Source: Notospermus geniculatus
Taxonomy: Eukaryota > Nemertea > Pilidiophora > Heteronemertea > Lineidae
Length of the DNA stretch: 64,000 nt
Direction: 5' to 3'
NCBI GenBank assembly: GCA_002633025.1
Contig: NMRB01001030.1
Span: 28,533 to 92,532 of the forward strand
Below, piece after piece: positions 20,011 through 30,700 of this stretch. How positions within the stretch are numbered: the first letter of the stretch is position 1; the number at the start of each line of letters is the position of its first letter. The notes below the pieces were generated by a model that searched no databases, was not told the DNA's origin, and was given only the letters and a program-made list of their open reading frames with translations. The position numbers were made by a program, and so were the translations under genes.

Positions 20011-21686
20011 ATGGGCGACAAGGCTATCATTGACGAAAATGAAAAGGTGAGAAGGTTAAGACAGGGTGGGAAATTTTGGAGGAAAAAAAACGACATGCAT
20101 GGACGGCTGTTGCCTGTAAATGCATTCATGAAAAGTGGGGTGTCAGGATATCCGACGGAATCGTGTGTCTCGAATTTTGTGCCATTTACGTCGAGAAATT
20201 TTCTGCATTGTATTCAATGGATCAGAGCAGTTGCGTTCATCGCAGGAATGGTGCCTTAATGGCAATTTCTAACCGTCAGCAGTTAACACTTTCATTGCTA
20301 GTGGCAAATTTGTTTATACTAAGCCTACCAAATCCTGGAATCTTATAGAAACCCTGTCACATAGGTATTCATTGGAAAGTGCTCACTGAGAGCTTTCCAA
20401 TGAGTACCCATGTGATAGGCTTCAGATGCCTTTCAAACTTTTTTATGTACCGGTATTTATTTTTCATTTCATCAAAATGCCGTTAGAGGCCGCTTTGAGC
20501 GGTGTAGAACGTCACAGACGTAAACGATGGTGTCCACGTCATCATGACGTCGTGGCGTGCATTTCTCCTCTGTGACGTCAAATTCCATGACGTTGTAGGA
20601 CCGCCAACTGGTGGTGACATCTAACGGCAGTAAAGTCTCCCATTATTTCAGGGAGATGTTGAGAAACCCGTCGGCGTTGACAACGTCGCCCTTGATCTCT
20701 CTGATGAGAAGGACTACGATGTGAGTGATGATAAAAAGCCCCTGGAGGAGGTGGACCCGTGGTCCACGGACGTCGAGTTGAAAGACCACGGGAAATCTTG
20801 GTCGGGTAAGCACGAAACGTTCTCTAAAGCCCGCAGTATACACGGGACGATTTTATTGCCAGGGCCGTATTTAACCTTTTGGTCCTGGGGGGCAAAAGCC
20901 TCTCTGGGGGGCAGAAGACCCCTTTTTGCCGTTTTTTTGCCCCCAAACCGCATGAAAATCACGTTTTTTGGTTGGCTCTCTGGGGGGGCAGCTGCCCCCC
21001 TGCCCCCCCCCCCCTTTAAAAACGGCCCTGATTGCTCACTGCCAGAAGTTCGATTACGATGCCGCCATTGGTCGACAAAATTCGGCGTTTGAGCCAGACG
21101 ACCGGACCCGCTCCAGTTGTCACCACGGTTGAGTTGATGACAACACTTCATGTGTATCCAAAACACGGCACCTTTTTTCCCAACGCTCTGTCTGTCATGT
21201 CTTCACAGTTTTTTGTATTTCCAACCTAAAGTTTGTAAACCTGTTTTATACGGGACAATAAACTATTCGTAATTAGTAATTCTCCATGATGTGTCTGCAT
21301 TTCGTGGGCATGTAATCCTCGGTAGTATAGTGGTGAGTATCCCCGCCTGTCACGCGGGAGACCCGGGTTCGATTCCCGGCCGGGGAGGATTTTTTCATCT
21401 TTTTTTCTCCGACTTCTCTTGTTCATTTTTATGTAAGATATGTTGCGTCCATTCAACACGTGTTTAGAAACTTTTTTAAATCGATTTTTTACTGCAAATT
21501 CGATGGCAAGAAAGATCTTTCATTTTTTACAATCATGTCATTTTTTCCCCACAGAACTCGACACCAAAGGCAAAGTGGTCCGTGTCTTGTGGGACTACAT
21601 TGGAAAAGTTCTGCTACTTATTACTTTTCTCTACTTCTTCATTTGTTCCCTGGACATCCTCAGCTCAGCATTCAAGCTCTTGGGAG
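20011..21686 (+). CDS. SLC34A: SLC34 (NaPi-II) sodium-phosphate cotransporter, N-terminal exons only
   Basis: Exons 20011-20046 (ATG start), 20652-20805 and 21555-21686 join in frame into about 107 residues. The third encodes ELDTKGK, a hydrophobic stretch with LYFFICSLDILSSAFKLLGG, and ends in phase 1 at a GTAGGT donor. The combination DPW...KSWSELDTKGK followed by YFF-CSLD-LSSAF is the hallmark of the cytoplasmic N-terminus and first membrane helix of type II Na/Pi cotransporters, which carry phosphate into cells with sodium. The next exon should hold the VQSSS-containing repeat; I found no sequence for it before the minus-strand copy B at 24.1 kb. The gene is therefore 3'-truncated here, by deletion or by assembly. 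The visible exons have no stops. A tRNA-Asp gene lies in the last intron. Family assignment is firm; activity is unlikely unless the rest exists elsewhere. Confidence 0.85.
20347..20425. repeat. Short palindrome around TCACATAGGTATTCATTGGAAAG
   Basis: The left arm GTCACATAGGTATTCATTGG is inverted at the right as CCAATGAGTACCCATGTGAT. A related fragment sits at 51245-51295 in intron 1 of the Ig gene. It is a small mobile palindrome in SLC34 intron 1. Confidence 0.6.
20860..21030. mobile_element. MITE with CAGGGCCGTATTTAA inverted ends
   Basis: CAGGGCCGTATTTAA at the left and TTTAAAAACGGCCCTG at the right frame a G/C-homopolymer-rich interior (GGGGGGCA, TGCCCCCC). It lies in SLC34 intron 2. 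No coding content. Confidence 0.7.
21316..21387 (+). tRNA. tRNA-Asp(GTC): tRNA-Asp (anticodon GTC)
   Basis: A 72-nt cloverleaf with no intron. The acceptor stem TCCTCGG pairs with CCGGGGA (one T-G pair), followed by discriminator G. The A box region is TAGTATAGTGGTGAGTATC, the anticodon loop is CTGTCAC with GTC, and the B box is GGTTCGATTCC inside a perfect CCCGG / CCGGG T-stem. A T run follows at once (GGATTTTTTC), a typical RNA polymerase III stop. It appears to be a functional tRNA gene inside an intron of the SLC34 fragment, on the same strand. Confidence 0.97.
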
Positions 21687-21689
21687 GTA

Positions 21690-24110
21690 GGTACATGTAT
21701 ACTAGTATATTCCTGAAGTTGGACCTAGAGTGGGCAGCACACCAGGCTAGTGTGGGCGATATCGCAGGTGATCACAGTCGACCCGCAAAGGTCCTTTTCT
21801 ACGGCAGATTTATATTGCGCGCGGGAAAATAATAGGCGATCGGGGCCCTCGTCGAGGCTTCTCGAGTACCTCATTCGACAAATCGGACACCTCGCACAAA
21901 AGTGCGTTTATCGAGAAGACCGTTCAAATTCAACCACATAAACCATATATCAGTGTTTAGCTAAGACATTGAGCTTTCCATTAGTGTAATTTATTTTGGC
22001 ATCAAGCAAACGAGTGAAGAGAAATCATTTAAGAAATTTCGTCCTACGCACAGAATTGGAGGTCATTTGGAGTAGAGCGTTGTCAAAAACATCGCCATAA
22101 CTCCATAAATATTCGCCTGCATAAAACCAGCAAAACTGAATAGACGAAGAAACTATCAATCTCCAATCTGTGTTAATTTCATACTTCGGCATGGTATTCC
22201 AAGTTTTTGTACGCAGTTTGAACAGCAGTATGTAACGATTCTCGCAGCCATAACCTGGTTCCTTGGACGTCTGACTGACGATTCTACCAGTCAGCGCCAC
22301 CGTCGGAGCCCATGGAACTAATAGACAATGGATAAGGGAAGGAGATTTCTTGAAAATGTGGTTGTTTTCGGGTTGATTTTCAACCCCTCAGACATGCGTG
22401 CATAGAACCACGCTTCGCATGTGGATTCTTCTATGTTATAACAACCCGAATGACCTAAGCAGAAGTTTCAAAATACTATTCCAAGAAAGTGTACGCACTT
22501 TGAAGAACGCCTGTTTTCGAAAACACAAGGTTACCTTTCGATCGATAACTCGGCCAAAACTGAACCGATTTCGATGAAATTTTCGGCAACTTTCGTAGAG
22601 AAACATCCATCAACATGTAAACATCACGCCACCTTCAAACGTCTGACTAATCGTGCGTAATTAGTGATTGTTTTATAGCGTCTGCTACGCCTTCGTCACT
22701 GCCTCGCTTTCGTTCAGTGATTTAGCAGTTAGTACCGCCAAATACCGCGGCTGACACGTCGTGGCGCTGTTCATACCTTTGCGGGTCGACTGATCAGGCC
22801 CGACCGCACAGAAAGTCCGATAGTGCTACCGGCGCCTATCGGCAGTTAGTTATAACGCATTTTCCCATTGACTAAACCGCCGATTGGCACCAAAAGCACT
22901 ATCGGACTTTCTGTGGGGTCGCCCCTGATCGCAACCGAACAAAATGAGCTGTTGACGCCAGGTGTGCGCTGGACAGCGATGGGCATTACAAGAAGTTTTC
23001 TTCCACGAGCGCTGACGTCATCAGCCTAATGGTTAAGCAGTGCATTTTCCGGGTATTTTTACTGATCAAAGTTATTTTATTCGAAACAGAGTGGCGATCG
23101 TAAACCAGTTCGCTCGGGAAATGAAAGTTTTGGATGTTCTCTACGGCCATACTGCTTCTGGGGTTTTTCTGATTTTATCCTCCGCCGTCATTATCCTTGT
23201 TTTGAAACCCTGTTGAATGCCATTTTAATGGTAAAATCGGGGATTCCCTCGAAAAACAGCAGAGTGTCTGGGGATTCCCCAATGATAAACAATTTACGAG
23301 GGGTGGAATTAATCTGGTTCCACCGTATATCAAAGGCTTTGATATTTCTTCAGACATCAGTGAAAATTTCATTTTGATCAGTTGTGCCTTTGTCCCGTCA
23401 ATTTTGTCTTGAAAATCTCAACCTGCAGTGCTGACATGGACTAGTCCATTATTCAGAGGGGTGATGGTTGTTCGTCCAAAAATCCAGGCTATCCACTAGC
23501 TTGAATTTAAGGACTCCCTGCCTCGAAAACCCGAAAACAGCATTAGGCCTCGTCCGGAACCCCTGATAAAACCCATTTAGTCCATATTTGTTTTGGCTGT
23601 GGCATTCTTATCGTGACATCGACTGCGAAAGCCTCAAACACCGCGCCGTGGCTATTGTAATAGGCGAGTCCATCGAGTCCACTGTGTTCTAATTTTAGAA
23701 TCGAATGACTTCAGTGATCTAAGAATAGATCAGCTCCGCGTGAAACTTCTTGTAATGTCGATGGTTCCCCTCTGTATTTACAAAATGTTTTGTAAATAAA
23801 AAAGTACAAAACATATTTTGTAAATAAAGTGTTGTCATCATGAAGATTCTGACTCTCATTATAGCATACCTTTAAATGTTTAAGTACATTTGGACTCCCA
23901 AAACGTTGCCGTCTTTGCCGCTCCACTCAAGCGGCGCTACGGTCCTTTCGGGAACGACAGTGGCAAAGACGGGAACCAGTCTGGTGGATTACTCCATGGT
24001 TTTGATAGATCTACGACTTGATTACAAAGACAAGGGTTCTGCTGTCAGGTGGCGAGGAGGATAGTTCAAACCCACTGGCCCTAATCATTTTTTTTATTCC
24101 AAATTAGGCC
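21690..24110. other. Junction interval between truncated SLC34 and truncated copy B
   Basis: Neither the expected SLC34 exons (plus strand) nor exons 5-9 of copy B (minus strand) are present. An inverted repeat at 22796-22928 has CAGAAAGTCCGATAGTGCT at the left and AGCACTATCGGACTTTCTG at the right. CAGCACACCAGGCT and related motifs at 21735 and 22930-22990 belong to the TIR family at 19427. Homology of copy B intron 4 to copies A and C fades near 24000. No gene is supported in the interval. Confidence 0.6.
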
Positions 24111-24113
24111 TAC

Positions 24114-25956
24114 CTTGAAAAATTTCTGGTATTGCCTTTTTGAACTATCAGAATTGTACCACGCCTTGAACCACTCTTTCATTTCTTCGACCTGCTCCTT
24201 AACCGTTCCCTTTTTCAAGACGGCATCCGGAATACCAGGGTATATTAGGTCAGTTGTTTTCTTGAAAGTGTCCGGTCCAGCTAAAAGGAGAATGGGAAGA
24301 ATCAGTGAAACATGGGACAAGGGGCACGAAAATTTCGCACAACCTTCTGATTTAAGGTAATAATAATAACAATTGCCCACGTACAGTGATATGTGTCAAC
24401 GTTTGGACTCACCCTTAACTGGCATTTTCATCTTGTAGTCATTATGCCTTGTCCTGAATTCTACTCCGTTCAAGACAGCCACGACCTCTCCCATTCCCAC
24501 AGTGCTTTTGTAGTTTGTATGATCGTGGGCTGCTGCAAACCGTTTTCCTGTGAACGAATTGGCGTAGTACGGACGGGTACCATCTTGGACGATCCGATTT
24601 TGCTTAATACCAGAGGCACCTTGGTTACTGAAAAGAGCCAATCAATTTCGATGCAGAGGTTTCATGATGTACAGTTTTTACCGTCAGGGTGGTGCATTAT
24701 GTGACGATGCAGTGTCAGGCGGCTGTTCTAGGACAAATCTAAAAAAGGATATAAAGTCACATTGGGGGCAGGACCTGAGACCAATAAGCGGAAAGAACGA
24801 ATTGGCAAGAAGAAAGAAACACTGAAGTATAAATTGGGCAGTATCGAGCATAAATGAAGCAGTATCGAGTAAAACAGAGGCAGTATCGAGTTGAAATGAA
24901 GCCGTATCGAGAAAAACGAGGCATTATCGAGTAAAAATGAGGCATTATCGAGTCGAAATGAAGCAGTATCAAGTCGAAATGAAGCAGCATCGAGTAAAAA
25001 TGAGGCAGTATCGGGTAGAAATGAAGCAGTATCGAGTTGAAAGGAAGCGTAATCGAACCGAAAATAAGCAATACCACGAAGAAGGGAAGCCGAGACGAGC
25101 TTGAGAAAGGAAGCAGTTTGAATATAGAAAACAGTACATGTATCTGGTGGGAAGATGTGGATTTACAACCAAGGTAGGAAGCGGGCAATGTCGAGTAGAA
25201 TGGCGGTAGTGTCAAGCGAAATTGAAGCAGTTTCAAATATAAAGTTGAAGAAAATAACTAGTAGTGATACGAACCGTGTTGCCTCTTCTATATAAAGCCG
25301 CTGATTCATCACCTGTTGGGCCAAAATGTTCAACTTCCTCTCTATTTTGCCTAATTCCGTTGCTTCAAGAGCTGCATTTGTTGATGCCACGGCAAAGAGC
25401 AGGAACAGGAGTGACGTGATCCGCCACTGAAAAGATACAATCCAATTTACAACTTGAATTCTGGCGAATTTTTCAAATATCTAAAAAAAGAGACGATAAC
25501 GCGGAAGTAGGCCTACTAAATCTAGAGATAGCCGTACACCGTGAAGATGATAACACACGGAAATAGGCCTAGGTAAGTCTAGAGATAGCCGTACACCGTG
25601 AAGACGACAACGTGGAAGTAGGCCTAGGTAAGTTTAGAGACAGCCGAACGCCGTGGGGATGGTAACGTGGAAGTTGGCCTAGGTAAGTCTAGAGATAGCC
25701 GTACACCATGGGAACGTGGAAGTAGGCCTAGGTAAGTTTAGAGATAGCCGAACGCCGTGGGGATAACGCTGGTTTTTTTCTCTCGAACAATCAGTACCTG
25801 ATAGCTATAGTGTGGCTCTTTTTAGCTATTTCTCAAATCGGAATAAAATCAAACGAACTTTTGTAAACAGGGATCCGATTTCTATTGGCAGTGATGTGAG
25901 GAACTTTCATACGAAATCTGTTCTACCAAAGTCGAAATGATGTTGAAACTTACCAT
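24114..25956 (-). CDS. Secreted protein of unknown family, copy B (exons 1-4 only, 3'-truncated)
   Basis: Exons in transcript order: 25956-25954 (ATG), 25426-25275, 24627-24413 and 24280-24114. All match copies A and C in border and phase, and all are free of stops. The signal peptide (WRITSLLFLLFAVAS), the GTRPYY and TRHNDY motifs and the exon 4 motif EWFKAWYNSDSSKR are intact. Exons 5-9, which carry about two thirds of the protein, are absent between here and the Ly6/SLC34 region. The donor after exon 4 is normal (AAG|GTAGGC). The open frames argue that truncation was recent, or that a shortened secreted product is still made; it is otherwise a pseudogene in the making. Upstream sequence with a TATA-like motif is preserved. 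Confidence 0.8.
24838..25050. repeat. 21-bp minisatellite in intron 2 of copy B
   Basis: About nine units of the same family as in copy A intron 2 (GCAGTATCGAGT..AAATGA), more diverged and with small indels. It occupies the equivalent intron position, so the array predates the gene duplications. Confidence 0.85.
25500..25770. repeat. Tandem repeat of about 55-60 bp in intron 1 of copy B
   Basis: Five imperfect units each hold GTAGGCCTAGGTAAGT (or close), AGAGATAGCCG and CACCGTG or CGCCGTGGGGAT. AGGTAAGT on the plus strand resembles a splice donor, but no plus-strand gene is visible. Copies A and C lack this array. Confidence 0.8.
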
Positions 25957-26130
25957 TTTTGTGATTCCTTCTCGAGTAATCAGTTGTGAAACGGATGGTC
26001 ACGAAACTGGTACTGATGAAAATCGTCGAAAACGCCGTGTTATATGGGAGGCAATGGACCTAAAAAGTCTCCGTTGATGAGGTCGGTAAGAAAAACAGCT
26101 GAGACAATAAACTGTTGTCGAACTCGTCCA
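25957..26130 (-). promoter_or_regulatory. Putative promoter of copy B, conserved with copy C
   Basis: The segment upstream of the ATG is conserved with the one upstream of copy C (33393-33600): TACTGATGAAAAT near the start, then GAAAAC, then CTGTTGTCGAACTCGTC with CGGAGAGTTCATTT. On the minus strand a TATA-like CATATAA (26046-26040) lies about 90 bp before the ATG. The matching CATAAAG in copy C (33477-33471) is about 85 bp before its ATG. Conservation over otherwise changeable flanks supports a promoter role; the start site is not known. Confidence 0.5.
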
Positions 26131-26770
26131 CGGAGAGTTCATTTCAACAATACACCACAGGATGATAACAAAACGGTTGTTGACATCGACAATAGGTTAT
26201 TATTCAGAACAGACGATGTTGACGATCCCACCATATGGTAACAAAAAATATTATTAAGTAAATTTAGCAATTATTTCATGAATTGAGAGATAATTATGAA
26301 AAAATCTGTATTGTACAGGTGCAATTATAATTGCAATTATAATTGTATTCAATAATGTATTGCGAAATCGATATGGCTGGAGGGGTCAGGTGCGCCACAG
26401 AGTCGCCCATCATATTTGATAAAACAAGCTGTAAGTTTCATTTTATCTTCAAGTGTGTGTTGATTTCACACTAGAAAGTAGCACAATACATCCTCTCAGG
26501 ATTCTAAACAAGACTATTGAAATTTCGGAGTGTTTGTAAACAACGGTTCCGTCAATTTTTTCCTCCATGTTCTGGATGCGATTGAACGCTGGCAATTAAA
26601 AACCTCAGATACCCGTTTCTATTTCACGTTCTTTAATTGTATCTCCTTTATATGTGACCCCTTGCATAACATAACTGTTTGGGTTCGGAGATTGTTTGGA
26701 CTACTCGCAGGGTACTTATGGACACCTCGTTTTTAAAACATAGGTCATTGAACCATCTTTTTTTAAGATG

Positions 26771-26885
26771 GAGATTTGGCCTAGTGGTTTAAGGCGTGCT
26801 GCCCCTTTAGTGCTGGCGATTGATGCCTAATATGTGAGAGTCCGTGGGTTCGATGCATGTTTCCAGTTTTAACGACATCGTTAAC
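26771..26885 (+). mobile_element. tRNA-derived SINE fragment
   Basis: GGCCTAGTGGTTTAAGGCG resembles an A box, and GTCCGTGGGTTCGATGCATG, about 60 nt later, a B box. The cloverleaf is imperfect and no acceptor stem closes, so this is a SINE head rather than a tRNA gene. The B-box side matches the minus-strand fragment at 58890-58965. Confidence 0.5.
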
Positions 26886-27597
26886 CTAACGACGGCTTCG
26901 GGAACATGGGCCCTGGTAGCGGGAAGCAATGTCGTTCACCTTAGAAACCCGTTTCTATTTCATGTTCAGATATTAAAGGGGCAGTGTGTTCTTTCCCTAT
27001 CCTGCGCTAAACGCTAAACATAACCGAGTTAAGGGAGACCTCTATTGACAATGTTGCTAAACTACCGCTTATCAACCTCGCCCCATGTAGGGTACCTCTC
27101 CTTTCTAGGGTATCCAGCATTGTATGTAATCATACATTCTCCAACACTGGGGGCGAAAGGCAAAACTACGGTGTTGGAGAATGATGCAATCACCGCCGGT
27201 GGCGCCGGCTGTCGACAAAAAGTGGCAATATCGTAGCCCTTTAACACCTGTTTTGACACAAGTTTCTGACACTGACTGACAAAGGAAGACTTCGTTGATA
27301 TAATTAGGACGTTGTTACACTTACCTGACCTGCTGTCGAAATTAAAGAGGTCAGTCGGGGTGGTATGGTGCTCAGTGGTGGTTCAATGAGGAACCCGCCC
27401 TGCGGTTTATCCCGACAGGTCGGCGCTGCGAGCGATTGTACCGAAACGACGTCATTGACGTTGTTTTTAGGTGTTGACGTTGCGTCATGAAAAAATTTCC
27501 TGTACATTTTTCTACAGGAAGAATGANCAGGCTGATTGCGCACAATAGGTCTTCCGCAAGTGGACAATAGTTAACGAGAGCTTCGTGAATAAGGTCC

Positions 27598-27695
27598 CAT
27601 TTCAATGTATTTCACTGTGCATTTCAATGTATTTCACTGTGCATTTCAATGTATTTCACTGTGCATTTCAATGTATTTCACTGTGCATTTCAATG
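27598..27695. repeat. 22-bp tandem repeat, about 4.5 units
   Basis: Near-perfect units of ATTTCAATGTATTTCACTGT plus GC. It lies just downstream of the copy C stop codon (27793, minus strand), so it could fall in the 3' untranslated region. Confidence 0.9.
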
Positions 27696-27792
27696 AAAAA
27701 GGAACGGTCTCAAGTGTGATCATCGTGATTTATTGGCCAATCATGTTATACAGTAAAACAACCGAAGAACCTCGGCAACTCGTGTCGGTCAG

Positions 27793-30700
27793 CTAGGGTC
27801 TCTTGGTGAATGAGCTAGGCTTTGTGCAGTTTTTGGCGTGGTCGCCATAGTACATGTAACAGAAACCACGGTCGTTCATGACGATATCTTTGAGGGCGTC
27901 GACCTCTTTGAAGACGGGCATTCCTTCACCGTGGATTGGGGCGATCGGCCATCTTTGACGAATACGGCCGATTCCATCGATTTCCGGGAGCATGATTCGA
28001 ATACCAGAGGCGCTGACTTTCCTCTTTACGTTTTTTTTGTCCAAGACTACCAAGTATGACCTCGTCGTGTCGGCAGGATCTTTTTCACCCTGAAACGAGG
28101 AGACAATCATGTAAAAATCCACTTTGCCATGGAATTAATGTAAAACCTAGAAAGAGTAGCCAAAAATTGGATAAGTTATTTGAAACCATCAACAACCTGC
28201 TGTGTGGTCAGCAATGCTGACGATAATCAACACGAGAAGCTGGACCCCAGCAATGCCAGACCCCTGTACCTTACAACTGCAACTTTGGAGCACACCGAGT
28301 CCCACTCATTCCAGAAAGTCCGATGATCTTTAAAACTTACCTCTCCTGGCGATCCGAAAAATTCGGCTGGTGTCCTATAATAGATGTCAGTCCTGGTACC
28401 CTTATACGGCATTTTATCGTCCCCTCTTCTACCCCCACTGGTAACCTCTTTATATCCTACTTCGTCTTCCTCCTTTCGCTTGTCGTAGTAGGCCAGATCG
28501 TAAGGGTTCCAAGTCTGGAGGGGTGTAGTGTAGATAATCTCAATTGGGATGACATACGACCATCTCTGACTAAAAAAAATAGATAAATTTGCATTTTTAT
28601 TATAAAGTGATTTTCTCTCAATCTGCAAATGCACCAGGTAAAAATGTTGAATAATCTTGACGAATCGCAACCCTGGTGGAGCAACGAGCAGCTTACACTC
28701 GTCCCCAGTAGCCTCGAGCTTAATACCAGTTATACGCTCTCAACCTCTGGCACAGACGGGCCTAATCATGTTTCTGAATTGAACGCTAGATGGCGCAAAC
28801 TGTCATCAACCAATCAGCGACCAGTATTTCGTGCAACAAGGGGAAAACATGAAACATTTTCTTATTGGCCAATCGCTAATTGGCTGGTTGATCGAGCGCG
28901 TTCGTCAACAACTGGTAGTGACATCTAGTGTTCAGAAACGGACTTTGGCACCAAGTGTTTCAGTGGTTGAGGGTGACAGCTTCGAGCGGAGGCCGATACC
29001 ACTGAATTATTGTGTACGAGCAGGTGATAAAGTTTAGAAGCTTACGTGTACTCTTTGCATGTCGACACCATCTTTCGAGTCTTCTTATCTCTCGTGCTTG
29101 TGCACGTTTTGACGGTAGACGGAGCCACGTTCTCATTTGACGTCATTGCCATCCAAATGCCGAAGTCCGAAAAGCCACGCTTTCGGAAGGCGGTTCCCAG
29201 AGCTCCCTTCTTTTTCTCTTTGAAGTACCTTAAGGAGAAAGAAATACGTTTATTCTAACCGTGAAACGCGCAGGAGATGTTTAGGCGTTTGAAGGCCGTT
29301 CAAGCTTGGCGTCTGCAGTTGGCGTTCTGATGTGACCTTTTCCACAAATACTGTAGGACTGGTAGACCTTCAAGCTGCAGCTAAATCAGGGTGAAGGGAT
29401 CGGGGAGAAGGCGACCTACAGTGGGCGGTATTTTCCGCCAGAAATGGATAACCGCAGAGGGATATTCGCAGAGGGATGTTCGCAGAAGGAACATTTGTAC
29501 TTGTTTCCATTAGACATCCGCAGAGGGATGTTCGCAGATGGATATTCACAGAGGAGTCTTTGCAGAATGTTCTTCTTCGAGTAATCCCTCTCTGCGATCA
29601 TCCCTTTTTGGCGGAAAATACCGCCCATACTACAGGCCCGACTTTGAATTCATCTGATACCAAGTAGAGAATTACCTATGGTAGTAAGCTGCGTTTAGTT
29701 CCTTATCTGCCTCGCCTGATGCGTAAGCTAGGTAACCAAATGAATCATCCTTTAACTTTGCTCCATAGTTGTCCAATCCTGGGATTTCTTCCATCACCAT
29801 GTCCAGAAACTCCCTGGTGAACCTCTTCTCGGGCCAAGCCTGCGTCTCGTATGTACGTTGCTGTATTCGGTCAATATCCAGCATCGGGTGCAGCTGGAAT
29901 CTTAAATCAAAAAAAAATTGTTGCAGTTACTAGCAGGAATGAACAAAAATAAAAACGAAATGGAGAACTCACCACCAGTACCAGCTCGGCGTGAATAACA
30001 AGCCTCCAGGGGCGCCACCATCGATATACCACGTGATACTTTCAGCCAATCACATTTTTTGTAACAATGGCGACTTAGCATGCACGCGCGGCCGCATTAT
30101 CGATGGCCGAGAAATACCTTTCGCGTACTACACTTTATTTCACATAGAGCGGTTCAAATTATTTCCCCAAGATATGGGGCTGTTCCTTCAAAGGCTAGCT
30201 CAACGCCCGCGGGAGCACAGGCCTACAGCCGAATTTAGGCTGCACAAATACGGACGGCATCTCCGCCAGCTAGGAACCCATTTGCACACGTGCAAAGACC
30301 TTCGTAGCTGACGATGAGACGTTGTACCGCAACCCCGGGACTGCAACTTACCTAGCAGATCGACTGTACCTATACTCGTCCATCGACAACCTTTTCCGAG
30401 TCCTCGCACTCAGGTCGTCAATCAACCTAAGGCCATGGAGGGGGATGTGCTGTGATATTGGGTGGCAAAGAAGTCTGAAATGGCGAATGAAATACATGTA
30501 AATACAAGTTGGTATATGCATTGCCAACGAAATGTCAGAAGAAACGATTGCACATAAGTCTGAAAATGAAAAAAATAGTTACAAAATTACTCAGAAGTGA
30601 GTTTGTTAGAAACCTGAAAAGCGGACAGAATGCTACCCTCCAATTTTTCAGGGCGGCAGTTTTTTACTGGTCATCAGTGGGAGTACGTTTGATTTATGTA

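Noticed and set aside
22025-22300. Minus-strand 91-codon frame as a missing exon of copy B
   Set aside because: Its residues match none of exons 5-9 of copies A or C and it has no fitting splice sites.
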